Part shown: one piece after another, positions 24,806 through 36,402 of the stretch
Position numbering within the stretch: the first letter of the stretch is position 1
Layout: each line of letters starts with the position of its first letter
NCBI GenBank assembly: GCA_016800925.1
Contig: JABCPU010000051.1
Location: 62,001 to 126,000, forward strand
Direction: 5' to 3'
DNA: 64,000 bases
DNA from: Suillus spraguei
Taxonomy: Eukaryota; Basidiomycota; Agaricomycetes; Boletales; Suillaceae
The notes under the pieces: generated by a model
The model's database searches: none
What the model was told of the DNA's origin: nothing
The model's input: only the letters and a program-made list of their open reading frames with translations
Position numbers and translations under genes: made by a program

Positions 24806-27145
24806 TACGAAACTGTTCGGAGTTGTGTCGAAAGTTTATGATTATAGACTTTTCGAGCTCCGGAGTGTTTGCGAAATTACCTTGTTTACATAAACTAATA
24901 CACGACTCCCATGTTCATACCCACTGCAGGATCACAAACTGCATCCAACGACACTCTCCATTCAACACTCATGATGCATACTTTATATTTATTATAACTT
25001 CCAAATCAAATTAAGAACCACGACACCATGTCAAATCCAATGCAGGCAAGACATTGTTCATAATACATTTCACGAACATAACATTATGGTACAGTAGTGA
25101 AAACACATCATCACTGTGATAGGTGTTCACGCGGTCCGTTCCAAGACAGTGATCGATATAGGATAGCGGCTAGCTGGACAACGAGCATGTAGAACATAAC
25201 ATTCATAAAAGAAGACCATGGCGAGTGGAGGGACGGCACCTTGCAAGATTTTGTGAGTAATTACAGATTAATCGGATGAGACTCACGATAAAAAGATGTG
25301 TTGGCCAGGATGGTGGAGTGATGCTGTTGAATGCATTAATGGATGGCCCAGGTCGACGTCTCTTAGTGCACTTGACATCAGGCATCCCTCCATACTGTAT
25401 TGGACCTCGGGCATTTGCGGACCCACAATGCGCAAGTTTTGCGGGACGGGTATACCTGATGTATTTGAAGTTTTACATCTGTCTAGATGACAACTATTAT
25501 CACATCACATTCAAACCTGTTCTGAGGATCTTTGCGATGATCATTTGCATAACTAGTGTTATATCATGACGTTGGATGCCGATCTAGCGCGAACGCCGTC
25601 GTTGTGTTATTTCACGACGCCAGATGATGATATTCATATCTAGCACGGACGCCACCATCTACGCTCAAGTGTTATTTCATAGCGCCAGCTGATATCTAAC
25701 ACGAACACTACCCAGACACAGTCTCTATTAATATGACCCCAATAGCCTGGGTGGTGGTTGGCCATCAATTCGTAGCGTGTTATAAGCTACTTTGAGGATT
25801 CGTGGAGCCAGCCTGAGAGCAGTCGGATGTTACTTTGCGGGGTTTGCTTCTTTTTCTACCTTTTCTAACGGCGGTTGAAAACGTCGAAACTCAGCTGACT
25901 GGCGTTCATCAAGAACGTTCTTTCATGGTACTGATTAATTTGAAGGCTTCCTGTGGTTATTAGGATAACGCCCTGGTCGTTATTTCTCAGGCTCATTTTT
26001 GTGTGTAGTCGTTGCATTCACCGCACATCAATCATGGATCGTGGATAAGGCTGTGATGATCGATGCCGCACGCTGCAAATTGAGTACGATATTTTGTATC
26101 AGAGTCAGATTCCGCACTTACCTTTTATCAGCACTCTTATGATACCATAGCGATGACCGAAATGAAGGGCGAGAAGGTGTGCATATGCTTAGCCTTGGGA
26201 TGCATTGAACAGGTCAGTGATTTAGCTATTTCCCCCGTGTCTTACATATCCAACGTTTCTGTCATATCGATATAAGCTCCCCTTGTCGAATAACCTCGGA
26301 GGTTCTATTATGCTCGAGGAGACTGCTGATACTCATCCAGAATCATCGAAGCAGCAAGCTTTTTCGAAGGGTCGTATCACGCCTAGACCTTTGTTAGACC
26401 AAGTTCTGCATCAGGGTTTCATCTGAATAAGCATTGAGGGGTGTGCGTCGGCACTGGTGGCTCAGGTGAGCTATTCTTAACCTTTTTTTGATCAGGTGCC
26501 ACCAGAATCATACCGCCTTCGGTCCTTCTTAGACAATTAAGAGTTCCAAGGATGTGGGTACTGCTGAGGCGAAATGAGCCTACACAGTTTGAACTTCGAA
26601 GAACGTTCTGAACAAGTCAGGTTATATGCGATCATAACAACGCGCCTGAGTCTTCTTTCTCTATGTCCTCTCTCAGCGCTGTTTGGATCCAGCGATCACA
26701 TCGTGTATTAACCATGATTCTCAACTAGGCGATCTCTGGCTGTGCAAACCGACAACCTATCATCACCGCGCCAACTCCACTAGGACCTGACATGGGTCGC
26801 CGGGTCATACACTCACCAACTTGCGGGTATCAAAATTTCAAGACATGTGCTTGCACACAGGTTGAACGTGAGTTATTTGTTTGCTTCGTGCGGATCTCCC
26901 CTATCTTTGATATTGGTCTAGCCTTGGCATGCCAACACAATTTGCATTCCATCTTTTACTGTGATCAAATTTCCATCTTTACGACCAACACTTATGGTTA
27001 GCCCTAGATTAATTTTACCTTCAGTCAATCGAGGCAGGAACGGACGATCTCATTTTCGTTATCCAAGCGCTGGGTGGTGGTATATATGCCATCGCAATAT
27101 GTCCACCAAGTTCACCTCTCACCCGCACCTCCATTCTCAACCAAT
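24806..27145. other. Long intergenic region with degenerate short repeats
   Basis: About 2.3 kb with no family-recognisable ORF on either strand. Around 25560-25730 three imperfect copies of a block built on GTTATTTCA, CGCCAG, ATCTA and CACGAACGC-like words follow one another. Otherwise nothing could be identified. The 3' end must hold the promoter of the DUF6533 gene. Confidence 0.45.
25555..25735 (+). repeat. Three degenerate ~50-65-bp direct repeats
   Basis: Copies begin near 25556 (TGTTATATCATGACGTTGG), 25604 (TGTTATTTCACGACGCCAG) and 25669 (TGTTATTTCATAGCGCCAG), each continuing into an ATCTAGC or ATCTAAC followed by ACGAACG- or ACGGACG-like text. Confidence 0.6.
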
Positions 27146-28857
27146 ATGACCATAGTCTTAAATGATCCCGCTTTGTGGCCGTTCCTTAATGCAAATATAT
27201 GTTTCAGCTATTTCGCAGGTCTGTAGAGAATGGTCCCATGTTGAAGCTGATGTCTCAATCTAACCTTGGTTTCGCAGTTGCTGCCTTTGTTATAGTGATG
27301 TATGACTGGGGTGAGCATGATAATATTAAGAGGACTGCTGATATCTTACAAGTATTTTCAGCACTTACATTTGGACAAGAGGTATGCAGATGCTATGACC
27401 GGGGCAGCCATCTTGCTAAGAGTGGTTTTATAGGTAGAATTGGTCTGGGTGAGTAGAATCTCATGTCGAGGAACAGACATGAGAATATAAATTACAGAGG
27501 CAACACTGGTCCTTAATAACATTTATGTATTTCGGTGTATGCAGCTTGCTTGTCGTGGTTGCCATGTTGTGCTGACTTGAAGGTATTTAGGTGCGCTATC
27601 TTGGAATCTTATATGTTGTGTACGTTCGGAAGGCTAAACAGTCAATATTGTGCTAATCGTCTATCTCATAATCAGCACGGGCATACCGGGTATGTCTCCT
27701 TAATACATTCGCTGTCTTTGCTTCTTCTGACCAACAGCATACAGAGAATATTCCGACCATCCCGCTAACAGATACAGTGAGTTTTCTGCACAGATGCCTA
27801 CTATCTCCCTCCAATTAACCATGGTGTCCTATAGGAGTGGGTGTGGTTATTTACTAACTTCTTTGTTTACTAATGACTGCCACATCACACTGCCATAGAT
27901 GTGAGTCTGTTTGGAGTGTGCTATCTGGGGCTGGTCTTTGACTAGATTTGTCAGGCCTTGTTATATTCGTCGTACAGAATTGGACCGTTGTTGTGGTAAT
28001 TGCTATGCTGTGGGGTGAGCTTGGCATTCGCGAGACCTCAGTGATATTGACTTGACTGCAAGTCATCATCACCACTCGGTTGTATGCCATGTATCAACAA
28101 TCCAGAAATATACTGATATTTCTCATCGTCACTTCCCTGGTTGTCAACATTTTTGGAGGAGCGGTAACCGTACTGTCAACGATGAATACTTCGGGGGGTA
28201 CGCTTAATTGTTAATGCCAAAAAAACATGCATCTGATCGATAAATACTAGTCGAATTGGTCATATCTGGCAGCTATCAGTGCTCTCTTGACATGAGCATG
28301 AGCGAATCTTCTATTTTGAATTCCATGATATGGATTCTCGTGATTGCGTGGGAGGCCCTCGCACTGTGTCTCACAGTCTGGATTGCGGTAAAACACTTGC
28401 GTGAACTGCGACGATATCCGGTAGGAGGGATTATGAGGGACTGTTTCACAGTGTTGATGAAAACTCACATGCTTTACTTCGTGAGGTGAGCTCATATTAT
28501 GGTTATTGTTCCCTTTCCACTGAATGATTGGACGTGGTAGTGTTGTTGCTGCTTCTTGCTTGCAGGCCATTTTTTATTTGTCTTCAACACTCTCAACGGT
28601 ATGTCAATATTTTACTTGCCTCTGTATGCGACCACGATTCATCATTTCTGTAGGACGCATCTCCCATGAAAGCTAGTATTTATGGTGGCTTCCTTGATCT
28701 TTCGCAGGCCGTGCAGATGTTTGTGCTAGGACCCCGCCTAATCCTTAGTATTCGAGAACATCATGCTAAGCTCGTGGCCGATTCCGATGCAGCGACTGCT
28801 ATGACCTCTATTGCTTTCCAGGGGCGCGTACATATATCGACTGGTAGTAGTGTGTAA
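27146..28857 (+). CDS. DUF6533-domain seven-helix-type membrane protein
   Basis: Starts MTIVLNDPALWPFLNANI and joins, across introns, SYFAVAAFVIVMYDW, ALTFGQE, VELVW, RQHWSLITFMYFG, VRYLGILYVV, IPTIPLTDT and NWTVVVVIAMLW, then IITTRLYAMYQQSRNILIFL. The last exons encode SWEALALCLTVW-type helices and end QMFVLGPRLILSIREHHAKL, SIAFQGRVHISTGSSV. This order is that of agaricomycete DUF6533 proteins, a large uncharacterised membrane family. Early exons are tiny: 27362-27381 (20 nt), 27434-27448 (15 nt), 27676-27689 (14 nt). Joins keep frame where I could follow them; the segment 27770-27985 was not fully resolved. The function is unknown. Confidence 0.75.
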
Positions 28858-29983
28858 TGCTTGGTCAAGTCACGTCGTTTGGTATTTTGAAGTAAATTTC
28901 AAGGAGACAGGTCCGGACAAAGTTTTTCGTCGTAGTGTTTACACCCCAAGTCCTCGACTTCCGATTGAGAGACTATGTAGTATACTATGTACAAACGAAA
29001 GTTTTATATTTCAATATTTATTCAATGGCCCACAAGTACCACAAAGAGCAGCGGCTCGTGCAAGACTCGCCCCACAAACTCAACTGTATACCGCTACTGC
29101 TCTAGTATTACCAGCTCGCTGATCTTCCCAAAGCTTTGCACACGCCTTATGGACTTTTTCTTGTTGGGTTCTGGCGCAGCTGTTTGGACTTGACCATGCA
29201 GCAGATTTCAATTTGGCATTGGTGCTTTTGTGCCACACTTCGGCATTGCGGAGTTTTGATTTACACAGTCTCAATGTAACGCTTTGGATAGATTGTCACG
29301 TCTGGTGCATATTTCTTTTATTGCAGATGATCCTGACAAGCATGCAGCCCCGGAGAAATTTGTTTTAGTATTCTCTCATCATGTGTAATAACCATCATAC
29401 CATATTTCAGAATTTTATGTGGTGATCTGACCTTCAGAGCGAACCTTAGATGCACAAAACTAGCCTCCAGCGCCAATAAGTTGACCGCAGGACGAGATCT
29501 ACTTCAAATTAAATTTCTTCAAAAAGAATATTGAATTGTGCATTATGTTGGGGAAAACCCATATACAACATACGTAAGGATTTCGTGCAGAATTGCGTCT
29601 AGAGTCGATGCGCGGACTCTTGGGACACACTCGTGGGACTATCTAGTAGTATCCTAAGTCACGTTATGCATATTTGAGGGTCCGACTCACGTTGCCGAAT
29701 GTTGCCGCTTGACCAGCCGAAATCTATTCCCAAAACTGATTTCATTTTCGAAAATCCAAATCGACGTCCAAATCGGCCTCCAAATTCAACTTTAAACTCC
29801 CCATTATATGTTTGCTTGAACTTGATGTACCAAAAACATACTCTTGATATTGTGTAGATATGCATTTCTAGCTCGACTCCCGTCGCGATTTTTTGTCTAG
29901 TCACCACAAAAGGACTGACTTGGATACGCGCGAAGACCTTGCCAAAGCAAATGCTAATTTATCATTCAAACAGTCCAATAAAT
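28858..29983. other. Intergenic region, nothing recognised
   Basis: 1.1 kb between the DUF6533 gene and the retroposed insertion. A minus-strand frame at 29659-29907 with a repetitive Phe/Gly segment (FGGRFGRRFGF) has no recognisable family. No RNA gene seen. Confidence 0.4.
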
Positions 29984-29996
29984 AATCAATGAAGTC

Positions 29997-30380
29997 GAAT
30001 AGCGAAATCCCAACGGCGCGTTGCCAGCATGCAACCATGACGAACGTACAACTTCATCTAGTCTGCCAGATACGTGAACCAGAGAAAAAATGAGAAAGAA
30101 TCGAGCAAGACAATCAAAATCGATACTGAACGAAAGCAAAAGAGAGCAACGTTGAGTACATCGCGGACGAGAAGATTGAACAAACTCGAGATGTAAAGCG
30201 GAAAAGAAAAAAAAACGCGACAACAAGACAAAATATAAAGGAAGAAGCCTAACGCGCGCAAGCCAGAAGATAGCAAAAAAAAAAAACGGAAAAGAATACG
30301 AATAGATAGATGTACAGTAGGTAGTGTATCATAGGCATAGAACGGACAAAAAAAGGATAAAAAAAAAAAAAAAAAAAAAA
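29997..30380 (+). mobile_element. Poly(A)-tailed retroposed insertion (SINE-like or processed sequence)
   Basis: A ~385-bp A-rich segment ends in a pure run of about 24 A (30359-30382) and is flanked by a direct repeat (AA)TCAATGAAGTC, at 29984-29996 and 30381-30393. A 3' poly(A) tail directly followed by a target duplication is the hallmark of target-primed reverse transcription, as done by LINE machinery. The body lacks an obvious tRNA-type A/B box, and I could not match it to a gene in the window. It may be a SINE, a LINE 3' end or a retrocopy of an unidentified transcript. Confidence 0.72.
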
Positions 30381-30393
30381 AATCAATGAAGTC

Positions 30394-30551
30394 TTGCGAC
30401 AACTTTTCTCTAGTCGAGTGTGTATCGAGTATATGTATTATGAACAACGAGGATTACCGTAGTGTCCAAAAGAGTGTGCGACAAAGAAGAACGTGTGAAG
30501 GAAATGGGTATCATTCTATAGAATAAGTATCATAAGTATTGCCGGCAATGC
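30394..30551. other. Spacer downstream of the glucanase stop
   Basis: Short region following the retroposed insertion; probably carries the 3' UTR of the minus-strand glucanase. Confidence 0.4.
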
Positions 30552-32894
30552 TTAAAGGAATATCAATGATGCAAGGAAGTACATGAACAAAAGGAGTGGT
30601 TGATAACATGCGACAGGGATCGATAGAGGTATACTTGAACTGGTGCTGTGTGAAGTCTTACTCGAGTTACTGTTCGAGGTGCTGCTTGAGGTGCTGTTTA
30701 AAGTGCTGTTCGTGTATGGAGCACACACGTTTGGATCGTGGAATGCCGCGGGGTCCTGGGTGAGGTACCCAAGTTCCAACCCCTCGAGGTATGACCTAGA
30801 TAACCGTTAAATCATTCATAAAGTACCCTGATATGCGTCTTGACTAACCATTGCCTTGCACGGGCAGTCCCGTTGGTGAGGTTCGATATCTCGATCTTGA
30901 AGTTCCAGTACTAAAGGATTTTTCTTTGGGCGACATCTTAATCAAACACTATGTGATACGTACAATCCATCCAGCACCCTGACTGTATGCTAGTTTCTGT
31001 GCGTCAGCCCACTTGTAAAGGAACTCGTCTGTGGCATTGAATTCTGTATCGAGTGACCACTCTCCGAACCAGAGCGGAGAGTTGTTGAGTGCTGCGTCAG
31101 CTCGGATTGTTGGAAGATCTTTATCACAACTGAGTACGTCATTGCAGAACCAACGAAGAAGACATACTGCAGATACTGGTCATGTATGACGTCGAATCAT
31201 TTCCCTATAAATTGTCAACGAGAAGCAATAGAGTACATGCACACGACATACGGCCAACCTGCAGAGAATGTAAGAAATCATGATGTTCTGATGTAGTCAA
31301 CTGCGCACTCACGAGAAATACATGTGGTCGTCGTAAGCTTGGGGGCCATTCACAGCATTAGCTGGGTTAGGGGGGTTGTTGTATTGCCAATTCACATCCA
31401 TGAAGCTTTGCATGCCATCGTCAACATATCCTAGCAAGAACATGTAGCAAACTCACTTTGCCACTAATGGAGTACCGGACCGCTTGAAGGGTGATGCTTC
31501 AAATATGGTCTGCAAACCGTATGTTTCTCCAATCCCCATTATAATCGGAACTGCTTGCGAAAGCGCCGCTTGCACCTCCGCCGAGAAGATGGTTGCCGAG
31601 GATGTCTCACTCAATGCGGCGGTAAAGTTGTCCGAGACGGATGCTGATACAGATAACGACAAATTGGACGACGACACGGAGATTCCAAGTGTGAGTTCAA
31701 CGGCACGAACTATCTGGACAAAATTCTTTTGGACTGTACAAGGATTCAGGAATTATGAGCACCCAAATAAAAGAACTTCTGAGAGTAATGCATACAGGTG
31801 CCATAGCCAGGAGTTTGATCCGCATCATTGATGGGCTCATTGGCTGCCTCGATCGCAAATACATTTGCAAAACTAGGGTCCAGGTGAGAAAGCGCAGTCA
31901 TGACCGCTGTCCACACCAGTGCACGACCGTAGTTGTATGGAGTCTGTACGCAAGGTATTATGGTTGTTGCTTTCACCAGCTGAAAAATGACTCACGTAGA
32001 ATTGAACATCAGTAGTGCAACTGGTAAAAATCATTATCAGTACACAACAAACAGTGAACAAATTGGAGCTTACTTTCCAGTGAACATTTGCAGAGCTGTT
32101 TGAACCCCGGGCAATGCGTGATGATCCAGGATCACTTGGATCCCGGCGTCCTGCAGCCAGCCCAAGCCCTGGCGCTAGTTGCAGAAGCTCGAGTTTGACT
32201 AGAGGATTGAACTACAACAGTGTTTCTCACCAAATAGTAAAGCCCGCCCTGAGGGTATGTTTCGTGCGGCCTATCGACTAAATCCTCCACGATCCAATAT
32301 CCTAGCTATATACGAACGCGTTGCATAACACACAAGTTCGCACGGGATGAAAAAGGCAAAGCAGATCAAGCCGCCTACCGTCAGCTTGGCTAAATTCGCA
32401 GTGTCCTTGGGATCAACTCACAGGAATGCGGACAGTGTTAATACCAGCCGCCTTCAGTGTGTCGACATCGCTCTGTGTAAACCATGTGGCCCAGTGTTGA
32501 GCGAATGTAGCGTTGACCGTGTTGGGATATGCCTGTGCAAACGCCCTTATCACAGAACAAATTAAGTTTCACATACAAACAGTGTAGAATAGGAACGTAC
32601 GACTCGGTTGAAATACATGTCGAACAATCTGAACCACATAATTCTCCACCCATATTCACCCATCCTAAAGAAACTTGTTCAGTGAATGTGTACTTGCACA
32701 GTTCGTCGGTCATCACCTTGAGGGAGCATCCACAACTCTAGGACTAACCTATGCTTCGTAAGTCAAAAAATTGATCGGAGACGTAGAGCTTACCATGAAC
32801 CCAAATTGACACCATAAATGTGAGTCGGTTGCCCAGCCCACGCACGGGCAACAAACGTGCTCAAGAGCCCCAAGCCCGTCAGGATATGCCTCAT
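30552..32894 (-). CDS. GH5 exo-beta-1,3-glucanase with GPI-anchor-like tail
   Basis: Starts with a signal peptide (MRHILTGLGLLSTFVARAWA), then IYGVNLGSW, LVLELWMLPQ, GWVNMGGELC and ATWFTQSDVDTLKAAGINTV, VRIP, LGYWIVEDLVDRP, LGWLQDAGIQVILDHHALPG. The catalytic acid/base lies in IEAANEPINDADQTPGYG and the nucleophile in SPLWFGEWSLDTEF. The C-terminus (LEGLELGYLTQDP, then a Ser/Thr-rich linker and SIPVACYQPLLLFMYFLASL) resembles a GPI attachment signal. Such enzymes trim beta-1,3-glucan and act in wall remodelling; the tail suggests a cell-wall or membrane-bound form. At least ten introns; the join around 31180 is uncertain. Confidence 0.88.
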
Positions 32895-34443
32895 TGTACA
32901 GTGGTTAGTGCTCGATTGGCAGGGAGAGAACGGTTTAACACCAGATTCAAGAGGAAGCGTAATTTATATGAGACCTCCTTCCCGATGGACGCGCCAGGTC
33001 ACAGAGTGGTCATGCATGTGTGACCCTGAAAGTGTACTCAAAGTAAACTAAACCTCACTCACTAGTAGTAACAGTCGTCAGTTTATTTTGGACGGAATAA
33101 ACTGTCAAGTAAGGTTTGCGATGCGGTGCCTATGTCGACAGGTGAGACATAGTTCAACTCTTACTGATAACACGTACGATCTTTTGCTATCTGAGTTGGC
33201 AGGCAGTTATAGTAACCGGAGATGTCACTCAATTGCGAGCCATGAGCCGCCGGTATCACATGTATGACTGACTTGTGAAAAAACTCCAGCAGCATAGCGC
33301 TTGCATACTTGGCTTCCCCCAACCCCTTTTATTCCCCGGGCCATCGGATTCGGCAACGGGCTCGTATGATGATGTGAATCATGATACAGTTGGTAGTGGC
33401 TAGGTCAAACAAGTCATAATAAAAGCATATCAGACTTATCACGGTATTAAAAAAATGGTACATCAGATCTATACGGACATCTCTTTATGCACCTAAGAGA
33501 ATGCTTTAGCCATGGACCATATCCCGAGGCTAACTATGAATGTACTGACTTTGAATATGTCCGAGCAGCCATATGGACTGTTAGTAAATTGGCCGTGTCT
33601 CACATGTCATGCTCGTCATGATTATCATCAGTAGTTACTATGTAGTGGCCAACGCTGCCGTTCTCCCTCGTCCTCCTCACCCGTGTTATGTCACAGCATG
33701 ATAGAATACCATTATCGATGATATATCTTTATGGCTGATAACCCTTAAATTCCGAAATGTCTTTTGAGTTATCTCTAGCTCTGGAATATATTTGTTCGGT
33801 CAGCATAATACTATAGTCTGGCGTCGACTAGCCAGCGATACCGAACCTCTCATGCGGCTCTCGGACTGCGGGCATCTTTTTTTTCAAAAGGGACACTCAC
33901 ACCTGGGAGCTTACGGTTTATGCTTATCCATGCTTATTCTCATCGTAACGCCCCTTGAGCTTCCTGACATCGTGCTACGCGTACGTTTTGCTAACTGCTT
34001 TGCCTTGCGCGATCTGCGGATCACTGATTTTCCAATTGGCATACTGAGCATATTAGAGAGTCAAGTGCTTAAAGTTTTCAGCCAACGATGTAAGTGCGTG
34101 TCAGCCGGTGAAAATCGATCGACAATGGCCTGGGTATTCTGCAAGCAAGCGATAATTAGTACCGCTACATCTTCATAAAATTCATCTCACTGCTTCACAA
34201 TCAGCTTGATATTTACATTTAGTCCTCAGAGGAAGTATGTGTTTATTCCGTGACGAATCGAACGTTGAACGTATAAAAAGAGGTTAAAAATCGGTCAGGT
34301 CCTTAACTTTTCCTCTTACGTGGCCAGGAAATTGCCGACATGCCGTCGAATCATCACTCATTTCACACGTAAGAGCTTCGTTCCGTTCGACGATATTCGC
34401 CGAATCTATTTAGCAGGTTCAAAGTCGCTCAGCGTTAACGTTG
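32895..34443. other. Intergenic region between divergent genes
   Basis: 1.55 kb upstream of both the glucanase (minus) and the YTP1-like gene (plus). A 128-codon plus frame at 33792-34178 shows no recognisable domain and is judged chance. Promoters for both neighbours must lie here. Confidence 0.45.
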
Positions 34444-36402
34444 ATGGCACGCGGCTTATTCTTATGGACTCCCCTACTAATTCCCCTCATTTTCACTTGG
34501 GTAGTGCCAGTGCTCGCTCATGAACATCATGGAGCAGACCTTACAGAAGAACAACTAAATGCCCCAGTTGATGCCATTCTTTGGATACATATCGCCCTCC
34601 AAGCTATCGTATGGGGTTTTATATTCCCTGTGGGTATGGTACTTGGACTTGCACGAAGTAAATGGCACGTTCCTGTACAAGTACGTGGCAATATTGTGTC
34701 ACCTTATATGATTCTATGCTGATGAAGGAGGTCACGTATAGAGTCTCGCCTTCGCCCTAACTTTTGGCGGCATAATTCTGGCCATGCGCATGGCGGTCGG
34801 CAGTTCCTTCTTCCGTCCACTCACATATTGGATCATGGATTTTGGTTCCTATTTTCGCCCAGCTGGGCCTTGGAATTTATCTCAAGCTTCATATTCATGA
34901 GCGTACTCTACGACCATACGCGGTGCGCGCGCATGGCATCCTAGGACGTGTATGGCCCATCCTTGGTTGGGTTCAGGGCTTGTTTGGCGTCATCACACTG
35001 AGAGGATTCTGTGGGGAGGTTGGCGCCGGACAATGTGCTGCGCACTATATTATGGTTAGTCCACGTGTAATGACTCATTTGGGATACTCCTCATTGAAAT
35101 AATTCTTAGGGAAGTGCATTTATTGGTTATGGTATCATCATGGCACTGTTACTCGTTGTCGGGGACAACTGGGTCCGGATCAGCGGCCGCAGTCCGGAAT
35201 GGTGGGATTCGTGGGTGATTATGGTTTGGGTGCGTATATCACAGATATGCAATTTGCTTGAGCTAAACTTGTGACAGGGCATAGTCAATACGTTTACTGA
35301 GCACCATGGTGGTGAGTGGAGTGTAAAAGATATGCAGCATACGTACGTCTGTTCTGAAAATTGTATTGGTCAAGTGATCGACCATCCCTACGTAGGGTTC
35401 TTGGGATACTCTGGTGGACGGGAGGCGCTCTTGGCATCTTCCTGTCTCGGAATAATCAGGTAGGTACCAAAACGCCTTTTAGTGCGTTGCTGAGTATGTT
35501 TATGCATGCAGCGAAATGTTGTCCCCGGTGTGATGTTTGTCTTTTCGCTCTCTCGTGCTGGTCGATGGTCTAATAAACGCTTAGCATAATATTGACAGGA
35601 TGGGCCATGTCAGACCATGATCAGGCTCTGATGTTGTCCACGAAGGTAAGAATCATGTCAGGCTGCTCACCATTTGTGTGTGCTGATGTTGGTTGCATTC
35701 TCAGGTTCACTCTATGTTCGGATACTCGCTGATGCTCGCTGGTTTTGCACGTGTCCTTGAGGTTTGCTTCATACCGCTTCTGTCTTCGCCCTTATCGGAG
35801 ACGCCTCTGTCGGACGATAATGATTCAGAACACACCTTGGCACCTTCTGCGCCCAAATATGCCGGTGTTGTGACAAAAACAAATGCCACACGGGCATTCA
35901 GACATCTGCCACCGTTTGTTAGTATCATTCCTTGACGATCGTTGTGAAAATACTAATCGCAATATTTATCAGTTACTAGTTGCTTCTGGGTATGTTGCTA
36001 CTATGGCATAAATAAGCTTGGTTATTGACCGTGTATCTAGGTTACTCTTTATGTCTGCTACGGACGAAGAGCTCGAAGCTGTTGACAAGGAAGGAATGGA
36101 TCACGTCACATATGTATTGTCGATGTATAGGTGGGGCCTTTATGAATTCGCGTCAATGCTTGTCGGCTTAGTTCTCTCACAGCATTGCATTCTTGTTCTA
36201 CCTCCTCACTCTCTTCTTGCTGCACCTTTACTCTACATCTGGGCGGAATGCGTCGTCCGCACAGCAGCCCAGTGTTGTTTTTGCCACTGAGGGGATTGAG
36301 CTATCAGACTCGACTGATGCGAGTAAGTGGTACGCGCCACTATCAAGGGAGGAAGGGAGGTCAGCAGCAGTGCATGTACTTGGAGAGGATGAGGATGATT
36401 GA
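34444..36402 (+). CDS. YTP1/DUF2427-type integral membrane protein (two frame slips)
   Basis: ATG at 34444 begins MARGLFLWTPLLIPLIFTWVV, a signal or first helix, followed by EHHGADLTEEQLNAPVDAIL and SRWHVPVQ-like text (SKWHVPVQ). Further exons give SLAFALTFGGIIL, GHAHGGRQF, SVHSHIGSW, FAQLGLGIYLKLHIHER, AHGILGRVWPILGWVQGLFG, FIGYGIIMALLLVVGDNW, EHHGGEWSVKDMQHT, WTGGALGIFLSR and MFGYSLMLAGFARVLEV. The C-terminus runs to TGA at 36400-36402. The family (yeast Ytp1-like) is a multi-pass membrane protein of poorly known role with cytochrome-b561-like helices and conserved His. Reading GHAHGGRQF and then SVHSHIG needs two one-base corrections near 34780 and 34805. Confidence 0.78.

Noticed and set aside
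29544..29990. Possible solo LTR beginning TGTTGGGG
   Set aside because: No matching CA end or flanking duplication was found.
30058..30447. Phe-rich minus-strand ORF
   Set aside because: It is the complement of A-rich retroposed DNA; the Phe runs come from the poly(A) tract.
33792..34178. 128-codon plus-strand ORF
   Set aside because: No motif, no splice partners, and composition like the surrounding spacer.
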